A stretch of DNA of 64,000 nt from Pelagibacteraceae bacterium AG-404-P08 (GTDB lineage: Bacteria; Pseudomonadota; Alphaproteobacteria; HIMB59): positions 62,001 through 126,000 of the forward strand of contig QCJF01000001.1 of the NCBI GenBank assembly GCA_003216195.1. The letters are read 5' to 3'. Shown in pieces: positions 30,652-41,389 of this stretch (positions within the stretch are counted from its first letter, which is position 1; each line of letters opens with the position of its first letter). The notes beneath the pieces were generated by a model, which saw only the letters and a list, made by a program, of their open reading frames with translations, was not told where the DNA came from and did not search any database. The position numbers were made by a program, and so were the translations under genes.

Positions 30652-30927
30652 ATGTTAAAAAAAAATTTTCTAATTAGTTTAGTTATTTTTCAAGGATTAT
30701 TAATAATAGCTGGAATAATAGCAATTATTTTTGGTGTTTTCTATAAAATGAGTAATGACAAAAATTCAAAAAAGATTATTAACAAAAATATTGATTTAAA
30801 TGATGTTTTCTTAATTAATGAAAATCAATATCAGCAAAAATATATTTTAGATAATAAGGTAGTATTTCAAATTATTGATATAAAAACAAATAAGGTTTTG
30901 AAAGAAATAGTCATTGAAAAAAATTAA
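30652..30927 (+). CDS. Small single-pass membrane protein, unknown function
   Basis: 91 aa with N-terminal TM (FLISLVIFQGLLIIAGIIAIIFGVFY); overlaps the murG start. Confidence 0.6.
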   Translation: MLKKNFLISLVIFQGLLIIAGIIAIIFGVFYKMSNDKNSKKIINKNIDLNDVFLINENQYQQKYILDNKVVFQIIDIKTNKVLKEIVIEKN

Positions 30928-31915
30928 ATTTATTGTGATAGCTGGGTCTTCAGGAGGTCATATCTTACCTGCAATAAAATATTTAAATATTATAAGTAAA
31001 ATCAAAGAGCCAAATGAAATTCTCTTTATTTCAAACGAAATAGGAAAAAATTATATAGAGAATATTAATGATAATAGAGTAAACGTACTTATTTTTAATT
31101 CCAAAAATAAATTTGCATATATTTTAAAAATATTTTTCAATTTAAATTCATTATTTTTATTTAATAGAAAAATAACATTATTAGGCTTTGGTGGTTTTAT
31201 CACAACTCCTATTTTAATAATTGCAAAATTTTTTAATATTTTTTTCCTTTCTTCAAATAGAATTAATATTCATGAACAAAATATAATTTATGGTTTAGCA
31301 AATAAAATTAATTATTTTATTGCTAAAAATGCTTTTATTTCTTTTCCAAAACATAAAATGCGCAGTAAAGAAATATTTGTCGGTAATTTTTTTATAGATA
31401 GAGAAAGAGCAAAAGAAAAACTTGATAACAATTTTATTAATATTTTATTAATGGGCGGAAGTGCAGGATCGTTAGATTTAAATAAAAAAATGCTAAAAGA
31501 AATAATGGTATTAAATACAAAATATTTAAAGAAATTAAAATTCTTTGTTCAAATACCCAACTCACACTTAGAAATTATAAAAAAAAAATACATAGATCTA
31601 ATTGATGTTAATAGATGCACTTTTTTTTCTTTTAAAAATGATCTCAATATCAAAGAGTATGATTTTATACTTTCTAGATCTGGATCAGGATCTATTAATG
31701 AAATTTTATATTATACAAATAATGTTTATTTTATGCCTCATATAATCTCTAGAGACCAACATCAAAAATTTAATTTAAATTATTTTCTTTCACATAACAT
31801 GAGCTTAAAGAAATTTTCCATACCAAATAAAAAAAACACTATAAACCAATTTTACTTTAATTCTCTAATAAACCCTCATTCGATTGAAAAAATAATTTGT
31901 TATACAACTAGATGA
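30914..31915 (+). CDS. murG: UDP-N-acetylglucosamine transferase MurG
   Basis: TTG start; IAGSSGGHILPAIKY, GFGGFITTPILI, INIHEQNIIYGLANK and SRSGSGSINEILYY; upstream of murC. Confidence 0.88.
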   Translation: MKKIKFIVIAGSSGGHILPAIKYLNIISKIKEPNEILFISNEIGKNYIENINDNRVNVLIFNSKNKFAYILKIFFNLNSLFLFNRKITLLGFGGFITTPILIIAKFFNIFFLSSNRINIHEQNIIYGLANKINYFIAKNAFISFPKHKMRSKEIFVGNFFIDRERAKEKLDNNFINILLMGGSAGSLDLNKKMLKEIMVLNTKYLKKLKFFVQIPNSHLEIIKKKYIDLIDVNRCTFFSFKNDLNIKEYDFILSRSGSGSINEILYYTNNVYFMPHIISRDQHQKFNLNYFLSHNMSLKKFSIPNKKNTINQFYFNSLINPHSIEKIICYTTR

Positions 31916-33291
31916 AATTCTCTGAACTAACATCCAAAAAAATACATATTATTGGCATCAATGGTATTGGTATGAGTGCTTTAGCAATTTATTTAAAAAA
32001 AAATAATATAGACGTTACTGGTAGTGATATTACTTATAACGCCAATACGATTAATTTAGAAAAATTGAATATTCCAGTTTTCATTGGGCATAAGATTTCA
32101 AATATCAAAGGTAGGGAAATTATATTCTACTCCTCAGCAATTAAAAATAATCCTGAAATTAAAGAGGCAAAAAAAAATAGAGTACCTTGTTATAACAGAT
32201 CCAAACTTCTCCAACTTATTTGCAAAGATAAGTTTACCATTGTTATATCTGGCTCTCACGGGAAAACATCAACCACCTCTATTTTAGGAAATTTATTAGT
32301 CTGCGCTGGCATGAACCCAACTATTATTTCTGGTGGTATTATGCAAAATTTTGGTCAAAATATATATCTTACTGATAGTAATTATGTTGTAGTAGAGGCA
32401 GATGAAAGTGATGGAACTGTTTTCAAATTAAGCCCAAGATATTTGATATATTTAAATGTTGATAGGGAGCATATAGAATTTTATAAAACTTATTCTAAGT
32501 TTAAATCTAAAATTAAAAAATATATTCTTAGTCAAAGTAAAAAAAATGTTAAGATTTTTGTTAATAATAATGACCATTTTTTAACTTCATTAAAAAAATA
32601 TTCTAGTAACATCAAAACATTTGGGTCAAGTTTAAAGTCAAATTATAATTATAAAATTTTGAAGTTGACCGATAAAAAGTCAACTTTTCATATTTTTAAA
32701 GATAAAAAAATTTTAACGAAAAATTTATCTACTAATTTACTTGGAGAACATAACGTTCAAAATTTAACTGCAGCTCTTTCTACAATTGATGATTTAGGAT
32801 ACAAAATAATAAAATCTCATATACTAAATTTTAAAGGTACAAAAAGGAGATTAAATATTCTTGGGAAGATAAAAAAAACTATACTTATTGACGACTATGC
32901 GCATCATCCCACAGAGATTGAAAAATTAATTAATATTTCACGTTTATATAAGAAAAAACATATTATTTTTATTATAGAACCCCACAGGTACTCAAGATTA
33001 AATGATTTATATAACCAATATTTGAGGGTATTAAAGAATATTAAAAACTTAGTTATTATAAAAACATATGAGGCAGGTGAAAACTATAAAAAGGGTATGA
33101 AAAATTCAAAAAATTTAGTTAATGACTTGAATGTCCTCAATAATCAGAAAACTAGATATGTCGAAAATTATCATCACTTATTTAATTTATTAGATAAATT
33201 TGTATTAAATAAAAGTGAAAGTATAATTATTTCTGCAGGAGCAGGAGATATATCAAACCAAATTCGTTTTTTTTATGACTCTAGGAAATAA
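31912..33291 (+). CDS. murC: UDP-N-acetylmuramate--L-alanine ligase
   Basis: IHIIGINGIGMSALAIYLK, ISGSHGKTSTTSI, VVEADESDGT and IDDYAHHPTEI. Confidence 0.96.
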   Translation: MKFSELTSKKIHIIGINGIGMSALAIYLKKNNIDVTGSDITYNANTINLEKLNIPVFIGHKISNIKGREIIFYSSAIKNNPEIKEAKKNRVPCYNRSKLLQLICKDKFTIVISGSHGKTSTTSILGNLLVCAGMNPTIISGGIMQNFGQNIYLTDSNYVVVEADESDGTVFKLSPRYLIYLNVDREHIEFYKTYSKFKSKIKKYILSQSKKNVKIFVNNNDHFLTSLKKYSSNIKTFGSSLKSNYNYKILKLTDKKSTFHIFKDKKILTKNLSTNLLGEHNVQNLTAALSTIDDLGYKIIKSHILNFKGTKRRLNILGKIKKTILIDDYAHHPTEIEKLINISRLYKKKHIIFIIEPHRYSRLNDLYNQYLRVLKNIKNLVIIKTYEAGENYKKGMKNSKNLVNDLNVLNNQKTRYVENYHHLFNLLDKFVLNKSESIIISAGAGDISNQIRFFYDSRK

Positions 33292-34150
33292 AAATTTAAT
33301 TACTAATTACTCATCAGCTAAATATTCGTGGTTAAAATCTGGAGGTACAATTAAGCATCTTTACAAAGTTTATAAAAAAAATGATTTAAGTAATTTATTT
33401 AGTAGATCTGAAATTAAATCAAAACCATTATTAGTTATTGGCAATCTTTCAAATACTCTAATTAATGACGAGGGTTTTAAAGGTACAGCTATAAAACTCT
33501 TAGGAGATTTTGCTAATGTTCAAATAAAGTCTGATCACATGTTAGTTGGAGCCGCTGTTTTAGACAATTATTTATCTAAATTTTGTTTTCAAAATAATAT
33601 ATCAGGTTATGAGTTCTTATTTACGATCCCAGGTTCAATTGGAGGAAATATATTTATGAATGCTGGCTGTTATAATCAAGAAATTAAAGACAAACTAATA
33701 AGTGTAATATATTTTGATATAAATGATAATAAAATTTATGAAAAAAATATAAGTGAATTAAATTTTGACTATCGAAGAGGTTTTCAAAAAAGTAATACAA
33801 TAATTTTATATGGAAAATTTAAAATTACCTTAGGAGATAAGATTTCAATAAAAAATTTAATGAAAGAGTATGAAAATATTAGAAACAGAACACAACCGCA
33901 AAAAGTAAATTGTTGTGGTAGTATTTTCAAAAATCCAGTTAATCAAAGTGCCTGGAAATTAATAAAGACATCCATTGATAAAAGTTTTTATAACGGACCT
34001 ATAAAATTATCTAAGATACACTCCAATTTTTTTGAAAATGAGCCAAATATTAGTGCAAAAAGTATAGAGTTATTTATTTCCAAAATCCAAAAAAGAGTAA
34101 GCGATAAGCACAAAATTACACTAGAAAAAGAATTAAGAATTATAGCTTGA
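33275..34150 (+). CDS. murB: UDP-N-acetylenolpyruvoylglucosamine reductase
   Basis: GSIGGNIFMNAGCYNQEI, RNRTQPQKVNCCGSIFKNP and SKIHSNFF. Confidence 0.92.
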   Translation: MTLGNKNLITNYSSAKYSWLKSGGTIKHLYKVYKKNDLSNLFSRSEIKSKPLLVIGNLSNTLINDEGFKGTAIKLLGDFANVQIKSDHMLVGAAVLDNYLSKFCFQNNISGYEFLFTIPGSIGGNIFMNAGCYNQEIKDKLISVIYFDINDNKIYEKNISELNFDYRRGFQKSNTIILYGKFKITLGDKISIKNLMKEYENIRNRTQPQKVNCCGSIFKNPVNQSAWKLIKTSIDKSFYNGPIKLSKIHSNFFENEPNISAKSIELFISKIQKRVSDKHKITLEKELRIIA

Positions 34151-35040
34151 AAGAAAAAAAAATTAAATTACTCAATATTCTAGTTGTAGCTGGAGGATGG
34201 TCAGATGAAAGAGAAGTATCTCTTATGTCAGGTAAAAATGTTTTTTCCAGTCTCAAAAAAAATAAATTTAATGTGAGATTTTTTAATATTAAAAAAAATA
34301 ATATTGATAAAATTTTAATTTATAAACCAGATATAATATTTAATTCTCTTCATGGTGAATTTGGCGAAGACGGAGGTTTAAATTCATTTGCACAAAAAAA
34401 TAAAATAGCTATTACTCATTCTGATGCTATTTCATCCGCCTTATGTTTTAATAAACGTTTATTAAAAAACTATTTAAAAAAAAAGCTTAGTATCATATCC
34501 CCAAAAGAAATTGTATATAATAATAAAATAAAGCTTCCCGTTATATTAAAGCCAAATTGGGGAGGGTCCTCAAACGGTATAAAATTTTTAAATGATAAAA
34601 AAATTATCAAAGCAACAATTTTTGATCAAAAAAATTTGATTGAAGAAATCATATATGGAAAGGAGTTAACTGTAACTGTTATCGAAAATAATAGTAAAAT
34701 TCATGCTCTTGGCGTTACAGAAATAGAATTTAATAGTAAACACTATGATTATATTGCCAAATACACAAAAAACAAAAGCGTTCATTTCTTGCCAGCTCGA
34801 ATATCTAAATCTCAATATAATTTTTTATTAAATATTTCAAAAAGAATATTTAAAGTTTGTAGATGTAAAGGAATAGCAAGACTAGACTTTATAATGTGTA
34901 GGAAAAATGGAAAAATGTATTTTTTAGAGATGAATACTCATCCAGGATTAACAAAAATATCACTAGCTCCTGAGCAAGCCAATTTTAATAGCCTATCTTA
35001 TCAATACTTATTAAATCAAATAATTAATGCATCTATATGA
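34147..35040 (+). CDS. ddl: D-alanine--D-alanine ligase
   Basis: VVAGGWSDEREVSLMSG, FNSLHGEFGEDG, KPNWGGSSNGIKF and MNTHPGLTKISLAPEQA. Confidence 0.95.
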   Translation: MKEKKIKLLNILVVAGGWSDEREVSLMSGKNVFSSLKKNKFNVRFFNIKKNNIDKILIYKPDIIFNSLHGEFGEDGGLNSFAQKNKIAITHSDAISSALCFNKRLLKNYLKKKLSIISPKEIVYNNKIKLPVILKPNWGGSSNGIKFLNDKKIIKATIFDQKNLIEEIIYGKELTVTVIENNSKIHALGVTEIEFNSKHYDYIAKYTKNKSVHFLPARISKSQYNFLLNISKRIFKVCRCKGIARLDFIMCRKNGKMYFLEMNTHPGLTKISLAPEQANFNSLSYQYLLNQIINASI

Positions 35041-35684
35041 GATTAAGATATAGAGAAGTTGCAATTTTTATATTATCAATCATCTCTCTAGCTATATTTT
35101 TTTATTATACTATAATTTACTTAACTAAAAAACCATTTGAAATTATCAATTTTATAGACTCAAGTATAAATAAAGACTTTGAAGTTGAAATAACAAATAA
35201 TTTAAATGATATAAATAATTATTTAAAAGAATATTTATTTATTGATAATCATTTAATTAAACAGATAGATAATGAAATTCACATTCAAATAAACTTAAAA
35301 AAATCTTTTGCTCTTAATAATTTGACCAAAGAGGTAATATTTTTTGACAATACAACAGCTCCCATCAAATACTTCAAAACAAGTTATTTAGATAAAATCA
35401 AACTCATTGATATTTCTAAGAATAGTATTTATATAAATAATTACTTATATGATAATTATAAAATATTGTCGTCCCTTTTTGATATAGATCAAATTGAATA
35501 CATAGATGATAGGAGATACAATTTAGTTTTAAGTGACGGTAAAGTTGTTATGCTGCCTAGAGTGATTGATTCCAATTTGTTAAATTTTATTAAAAACAAT
35601 ATTGATATTATTGATAAGAGTACAAATTATAATCAATTTTTGGATTTAAGAAATTTCTATAATAAAACTATAAGATTAAAATAA
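35037..35684 (+). CDS. ftsQ: Cell division protein FtsQ
   Basis: Position between ddl and ftsA; N-terminal TM and POTRA/FtsQ-like size and layout. Confidence 0.75.
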   Translation: MRLRYREVAIFILSIISLAIFFYYTIIYLTKKPFEIINFIDSSINKDFEVEITNNLNDINNYLKEYLFIDNHLIKQIDNEIHIQINLKKSFALNNLTKEVIFFDNTTAPIKYFKTSYLDKIKLIDISKNSIYINNYLYDNYKILSSLFDIDQIEYIDDRRYNLVLSDGKVVMLPRVIDSNLLNFIKNNIDIIDKSTNYNQFLDLRNFYNKTIRLK

Positions 35685-36875
35685 TTGGATAGTTACAAAA
35701 CAATAATTGAAATTGGATCATTTTCAATAAAAACAATAATATACTCAGAATTAAATCAAGATTATTCAATAATTGGAACTGGTAAAACTAGATCAAGAGG
35801 ATATACAGGTGAAGAAATAGAGAATTTTGACGATTTTATTGATTCTATTAAAAATTCTATAGTTCAAGCTGAGAAACAAGCTAACTATATAATCAGAGAT
35901 ACTTACATTCTTATCACTAATCAAAGTGTCAAAATTAAGAAAACTCAGAAGGACCTAAATCTTCATGGTGCAGTTGTTGAAAAAAATGATTTAAGAAAAA
36001 TTTCTAAGATTAAAATTCCTAAAGACGAAAATTATCATTATAACCTTTATACTTCTCACTATAAAATTGATGACAAATTAATTACGGATAATCCTATTGG
36101 ATTAAACTGTAACAAGTTATCTATAATTTCACTAGTTTCAATGATTGATATTAAACAAATTAATCTCTTAAAAAATATATTTCAAAAATTACAAATTAAA
36201 ATTTTAAATTACTTGGACTCCACGACTTCCTATTATTTCTATTTAAAAAATAAACCAAACAGTAAAACAAATGTTGTACTTATTGATTATGGCTTTAACA
36301 ATATAAATATTATTATGATAAAAAATAAGGTTTTACATTTTATAAAAAAAATACCTCAAGGCAGTAAAAAAATTTCTAATGACTTAGTCAACATTCATAA
36401 CATTAGTTTCGATTTTGCTGAAAAACTTAAAATTTCTACAATTGATTTATCTGATACAAGAAATTCAATAGTTGAAATTCCTATTTGGGAGGAGTTTGGA
36501 GATAACAAAAAAAAAAATGTTGGACATGACAATTTAAAAGAAATTATATCAGATCGTTTAGATGAAACTTTTGAATTAGTTTTTAATTCTTTACCTAAAG
36601 ACAAGAGTTTTTATTCTTACGTATTTACAGGAGGTGGTTCAAAGTTGAAAAATTTTTATAATTATTTTAGAACAAAATTTGGCTGTGAAATTCAATTTTT
36701 AGAACCCCCAAAGTCTTGCGGTATTCCCAAGGTTTTAAATGATGCAAGTATCATGTCTCTTTACTCAAGTTTTTGGCTTTTAACTAATAAAAGTTCTAAA
36801 AATGATGACTTTGTTCAAAAAATTGATTCACTTTCAAACAAAATATGGTACAAAAGATTCGTAGACCTACTATAG
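35685..36875 (+). CDS. ftsA: Cell division protein FtsA
   Basis: TTG start; actin-like fold (IEIGSFSIKTIIYS, GTGKTRSRGYTGEEIENFDD, VFTGGGSKLKNF); upstream of ftsZ. Confidence 0.9.
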   Translation: MDSYKTIIEIGSFSIKTIIYSELNQDYSIIGTGKTRSRGYTGEEIENFDDFIDSIKNSIVQAEKQANYIIRDTYILITNQSVKIKKTQKDLNLHGAVVEKNDLRKISKIKIPKDENYHYNLYTSHYKIDDKLITDNPIGLNCNKLSIISLVSMIDIKQINLLKNIFQKLQIKILNYLDSTTSYYFYLKNKPNSKTNVVLIDYGFNNINIIMIKNKVLHFIKKIPQGSKKISNDLVNIHNISFDFAEKLKISTIDLSDTRNSIVEIPIWEEFGDNKKKNVGHDNLKEIISDRLDETFELVFNSLPKDKSFYSYVFTGGGSKLKNFYNYFRTKFGCEIQFLEPPKSCGIPKVLNDASIMSLYSSFWLLTNKSSKNDDFVQKIDSLSNKIWYKRFVDLL

Positions 36876-36895
36876 GTTGATTTGCGGGGAAAAAA

Positions 36896-38422
36896 ATGAC
36901 ACTAGATATAGAACCAGTAGTTGATCAAAAAAACTTAAAACCATCTTTAACTGTAATGGGCATTGGTGGTGCAGGCAGCAACGCTGTCAATAATATGATC
37001 CAATCAAATTTAAACAATGTTGATTTTATTGTAGCAAATACTGATGCACAAGCTCTTGAAAATTCTCTTTGTTATAATCGTATACAATTAGGTTTAGAGA
37101 AGACCAAAGGTTTGGGCGCAGGTGCGGATCCAGTCATTGGAAAAGACGCTGCTGAAGAAAGTATAGATTTAATATCAGAAGAACTTAGAAATACAAATAT
37201 GTTATTTTTAACAGCTGGTTTGGGTGGAGGTACAGGCACAGGTGCTTTACCTGTTATAGCTAGCATTGCAAAAAAACTAGGAATTGTGACTGTTGCAATA
37301 GTCTCAACTCCATTTAACTTTGAAGGTACCAAGAGAATGAATTTAGCATTACAAGGACTCGAAGAAGTAAAAAGTAATGTAGACACGCTATTGATAATAC
37401 CTAACCAAAACTTATTTAAAGTATCTAATGAGCAAACTTCTTTTGCTGAGGCATTTAAAAAAGCAGATAATGTTCTGTTTGATGGAGTAAAAGGACTTAC
37501 TGATTTAATTACTCAACCAGGACTGATAAACTTAGATTTTGCAGATGTAAGAACTGTAATAAAAGAAATGGGATTTGCAATGATGGGTACAGCGGTAGCA
37601 GAGGGAGATAATAAGGCAGTAGAAGCTTCTAATCTAGCTCTGACAAATCCACTAATTGAAAATATAGATATGAATACTGCTAAAGGAGTAATTGTAAATA
37701 TTTCTGGTGGAAATGATATGACATTATTAGAGGTAGATCATGCTGCTAATATCATAAGACAAAGTGTAAATCCTGAGGCAAATATAATATTCGGTTCTTT
37801 AATAGACGACACTCTACAAGGTAAACTTAAAATTAGTATTTTTGCAACAGGTATAGAAGCTACTGGAAAAAAAATCCTATATTATCCTGAGTCTGAAAAT
37901 AATTCAGGCTTTAGTTCTATTCAAAATAAAATTGATGATGGCTTAACAGAGGAGAAAACTGATATTGTGCCTGATGAGGATATTTCAAGTGTAGTTGAGA
38001 AAAATTTGGATACACATGACAAAGATGAATTTAATTTTTCTAGTGATATTGAACAAAAAGTAAATGATAAAGAAGAATTAAGTAATAAAAGCGCTGAAAA
38101 TAGTGTTAATTTTGGAAATCTTGAAGAGAAGAAGAAAACTGGTTTTTTTAGCATGCTCTCTAGTTTGATGTCATCTGATAAAAAATCAACTGAAGTTAGT
38201 GACAAAAGTCCAGATAAGAGGAAAAAGACAAAAAAAACAAAGACAGATCCTAACCTTTTTCTATTTAGTGATATTGTTGAAGATGACACTGTTTTATCAA
38301 ATGAAAAAAACGATCTTGCGGAAAGTTCAGAGATTTCAGATATTTCAGATTTTAGTAATGAAAATGATGCCATTGAGGATATAGATACCCCGTCATATCT
38401 TCGTAAAGGATCAAACCAATAA
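36896..38422 (+). CDS. ftsZ: Cell division protein FtsZ
   Basis: VMGIGGAGSNAVNNMI, GLGGGTGTGALPVIA and C-terminal peptide IDTPSYLRKG after an acidic linker. Confidence 0.98.
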   Translation: MTLDIEPVVDQKNLKPSLTVMGIGGAGSNAVNNMIQSNLNNVDFIVANTDAQALENSLCYNRIQLGLEKTKGLGAGADPVIGKDAAEESIDLISEELRNTNMLFLTAGLGGGTGTGALPVIASIAKKLGIVTVAIVSTPFNFEGTKRMNLALQGLEEVKSNVDTLLIIPNQNLFKVSNEQTSFAEAFKKADNVLFDGVKGLTDLITQPGLINLDFADVRTVIKEMGFAMMGTAVAEGDNKAVEASNLALTNPLIENIDMNTAKGVIVNISGGNDMTLLEVDHAANIIRQSVNPEANIIFGSLIDDTLQGKLKISIFATGIEATGKKILYYPESENNSGFSSIQNKIDDGLTEEKTDIVPDEDISSVVEKNLDTHDKDEFNFSSDIEQKVNDKEELSNKSAENSVNFGNLEEKKKTGFFSMLSSLMSSDKKSTEVSDKSPDKRKKTKKTKTDPNLFLFSDIVEDDTVLSNEKNDLAESSEISDISDFSNENDAIEDIDTPSYLRKGSNQ

Positions 38423-38490
38423 ACTTAAATAATACAAAGTTTTACAATTATAAAGTAATACTTTTTAGGTATTTTCTTAGTATTGCTTAA

Positions 38491-39348
38491 ATGAAGAGTT
38501 TTACTATTAAAGATCCTATACACTTTAATGGAATTGGTCTACATACTGGTGTTAATACGAATATTATCCTTAAACCTGCGCCTATAAATTCTGGTATATT
38601 TTTTAATAGAGCAGACAAATCTATAATTATTCCTGCAAAATGGGATAATGTAATATCTACAAAATTTTCAACCAACATTGCTTCTGACGGAGTTGAGGTT
38701 AAAACTGTTGAACACTTATTGAGTGCACTTGCAGGTCTGCATATTAATAACTGTGAAATTTTAATTGACAATGTTGAAGTTCCTATTCTTGATGGTAGTT
38801 CTGATATATTTGTCAAAAGTATCTTAAAAAAAGGATTAAAAGAACAAGACTCTGAACAAAATATTTTAGAAATAATTAAGCCAGTTAAATTTTCATGTGA
38901 TTATGGATATGCTGAGTTAATACCTAACTCTTCAAATGATGAAGGTTTAAATATAAATTTACAGTCTAGTTTTGATGGAAAGTATGAGGATCAAGATATT
39001 AAAATTTCAAACTTAAATGGTAACTATATTGAGTCTATTTCTAAAGCAAGAACTTTTGGTTTTTTTCAGGAAATAGAATACCTCAAGTCACAAAATCTAA
39101 TTAAAGGGGGCTCATTAGATAATGCCATTGTGATTAAAAATAAAAAACCACTTAATAAAGATGGATTAAGATATGATAATGAATTAATGCGCCATAAGGT
39201 TTTGGATGTGGTGGGTGATCTTTATTTATCCGGCTACCCTGTTATTGGAACTTACAAAGGTTTTAAAACAGGCCACTTCATTACAAATAATTTGCTTAAA
39301 GAGCTATTTAAAACAAAAGAAAACTATAAAATACACAAAATTAACTAA
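38491..39348 (+). CDS. lpxC: UDP-3-O-acyl-N-acetylglucosamine deacetylase
   Basis: GIGLHTGVNTNIILKPAP, VEHLLSALAGLHINNCEI and RHKVLDVVGDLYLSGYPVIG. Confidence 0.95.
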   Translation: MKSFTIKDPIHFNGIGLHTGVNTNIILKPAPINSGIFFNRADKSIIIPAKWDNVISTKFSTNIASDGVEVKTVEHLLSALAGLHINNCEILIDNVEVPILDGSSDIFVKSILKKGLKEQDSEQNILEIIKPVKFSCDYGYAELIPNSSNDEGLNINLQSSFDGKYEDQDIKISNLNGNYIESISKARTFGFFQEIEYLKSQNLIKGGSLDNAIVIKNKKPLNKDGLRYDNELMRHKVLDVVGDLYLSGYPVIGTYKGFKTGHFITNNLLKELFKTKENYKIHKIN

Positions 39349-40733
39349 ACCATCTTCTTTGGATCAGTATATTTATTAAACTCTTCCTCAGATAAATTAG
39401 TAAGTTCCATACAAGACTCTTTTAATGAAATATTTCTTGTATAAGCATTTAATGCCACTTTAGAGGCAAGATCATAACCAATAACTTTAGTTAAGGGCGT
39501 CACCAGCATTAATGAGCGATTTAAAAGCTCATTTACTCTTTTTTTATTAACTTTTAATCCTCTCAAACATTTTTTATTAAAGGAGGCCATAGCCTCACTA
39601 ATCAAATTAATTGCATCAAGAGTATTGTGAATAATCAATGGATTATAAACATTTAACTGAAAATGGCCTTGCGTACAAGCGAAGGCTATAGAATTTCTAA
39701 GACCAATCACATGTGTACACACCATCGATAATGCCTCACACTGTGTAGGGTTTATTTTCCCTGGCATGATTGATGAACCAGGTTCATTGGCAGGAAGAAT
39801 TAACTCAGAAATTCCACTTCTTGGCCCTGATGCTAGTAACCTAATATCATTTGCCATTTTAAATAAGGCACTAGTTAAAATTTCAACACCTGACATTACC
39901 TCAATAAATACATCATGGGAAGCAAGAGACTCATATTTATTAGGAGCAGATTTAAATGGAAGCCCTGTTTCTTTTTTTAAATATTTAATAAATTTTTTAG
40001 AAAAATTTTTTGGTGCATTTACTCCAGATCCAACAGCAGTTCCTCCTTGAGCTAATTCATATAGTTTATCTAAACTTTTTTTAATAAAATTTTCTGCATA
40101 AGAGATTTGATCATAAAATGCTAAAAATTCATTTGAAAATTTAATTGGTGTCGCATCTTGAGTGTGAGTTCTTCCAATTTTAATAATCCCTTTGAATTCT
40201 GAAATTTTCTTTTTTAAAGTTTTTTTAAAAAAATTTATCTGAGGAAATAAATTTTTTTTTAATAATAGCACAGTAGCTATATGCATAGCAGTAGGAATAC
40301 TGTCATTTGATGATTGAGACATATTAATATGATCATTTGGATGAAGCGGGGTATTTGTCGGGAGCTTTCTTCCTAATAACTGATTACTTTTATTTGCAAT
40401 AACTTCATTAAGATTCATATTGATTTGAGTCCCTGAACCTGTTTGCCATACAACAAGAGGAAAGTGACCATTTAATTTTCCAGATATAATTAAATCACAA
40501 ACTTTACCAATAATTTTAGTATGATTTTTCCGTAATAATTTTAATTCTGCATTTGCGAAAGCACATGATTTTTTTTGTAAGGCAAGGGCCTCTATAAAAA
40601 TATTTTGAAAATGAAATTTCCCAATACCTATTTGAAAGTTTTCTATTGATCTTTGAGTTTGTGCTCCCCAAAGTTTCGTGCTTTCAACTTTTATTTCACC
40701 TAAGCTATCTTTTTCAATGCGAAATTTGACCAT
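39345..40733 (-). CDS. fumC: Class II fumarate hydratase
   Basis: LWGAQTQRSIENFQIG, GRTHTQDATPI and PGSSIMPGKINPTQCE. Confidence 0.97.
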   Translation of the reverse strand: MVKFRIEKDSLGEIKVESTKLWGAQTQRSIENFQIGIGKFHFQNIFIEALALQKKSCAFANAELKLLRKNHTKIIGKVCDLIISGKLNGHFPLVVWQTGSGTQINMNLNEVIANKSNQLLGRKLPTNTPLHPNDHINMSQSSNDSIPTAMHIATVLLLKKNLFPQINFFKKTLKKKISEFKGIIKIGRTHTQDATPIKFSNEFLAFYDQISYAENFIKKSLDKLYELAQGGTAVGSGVNAPKNFSKKFIKYLKKETGLPFKSAPNKYESLASHDVFIEVMSGVEILTSALFKMANDIRLLASGPRSGISELILPANEPGSSIMPGKINPTQCEALSMVCTHVIGLRNSIAFACTQGHFQLNVYNPLIIHNTLDAINLISEAMASFNKKCLRGLKVNKKRVNELLNRSLMLVTPLTKVIGYDLASKVALNAYTRNISLKESCMELTNLSEEEFNKYTDPKKMV

Positions 40734-40761
40734 GAGTAATTAATAATATATATCAAATTAA

Positions 40762-41385
40762 ATGAAAAATATTTTATTAATTCGCCATGGTCAAAGCGAG
40801 TGGAATAAATTAAATCTTTTTACCGGCTTTAAAAATATTGAATTATCTGATCAAGGCATTGAGGAGGCGAATAAAGCTGGGCAAAACTTCAAAAATTTAG
40901 ATATTAAATTCAATATTGTATTTACAAGCGAATTAAAAAGAGCTCAAGAAACCGCTCAAATAATTCTTCAAAACCTCGATCAGTGGGATTTTTTAAATAA
41001 TGAAGGAAAAATAATCTCAAACATTAATTTAAATGAGAGAGATTATGGTGATCTCACGGGTTTAAACAAAAAGGAAACTGCTGAAAAATTTGGAGAAGAA
41101 CAAGTTCATAAATGGAGAAGAGGTTATTCTGATCAACCCCCCAACGGTGAAAGTCTTGAGGATGTAGTCAGAAGAGTAAAAAAATATTTTGAGGAAGTAA
41201 TTCAACCTGCTATTCAAAGTAATGAAAATGATAATATTTTAATAGCAGCACATGGGAATTCTCTAAGAGCGCTTTTAATAGTTATGAATATTTATGAACC
41301 ACATAATATTAATTCTGTTGAACTCTCAACTGGTGTTCCAATACATGTTATTTTAAAAGATAATAAATTTAGTATTAAAGATTAA
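40762..41385 (+). CDS. gpmA: 2,3-bisphosphoglycerate-dependent phosphoglycerate mutase
   Basis: LIRHGQSEWNKLNLFTGFKNIELSDQG, NERDYGDLTGLNKKE and AAHGNSLRALL. Confidence 0.95.
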   Translation: MKNILLIRHGQSEWNKLNLFTGFKNIELSDQGIEEANKAGQNFKNLDIKFNIVFTSELKRAQETAQIILQNLDQWDFLNNEGKIISNINLNERDYGDLTGLNKKETAEKFGEEQVHKWRRGYSDQPPNGESLEDVVRRVKKYFEEVIQPAIQSNENDNILIAAHGNSLRALLIVMNIYEPHNINSVELSTGVPIHVILKDNKFSIKD

Positions 41386-41389
41386 TTAA

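Noticed and set aside
38331-38353. Short tandem-like TTTCAGATA repeats
   Set aside because: Explained by the repetitive coding sequence SEISDISDFS in the FtsZ linker; too short to be a real repeat element.
37921-38373. 150-aa minus-strand ORF opposite the FtsZ linker
   Set aside because: Ser/Phe/Leu-rich low-complexity mirror of the acidic FtsZ linker; not protein-like.
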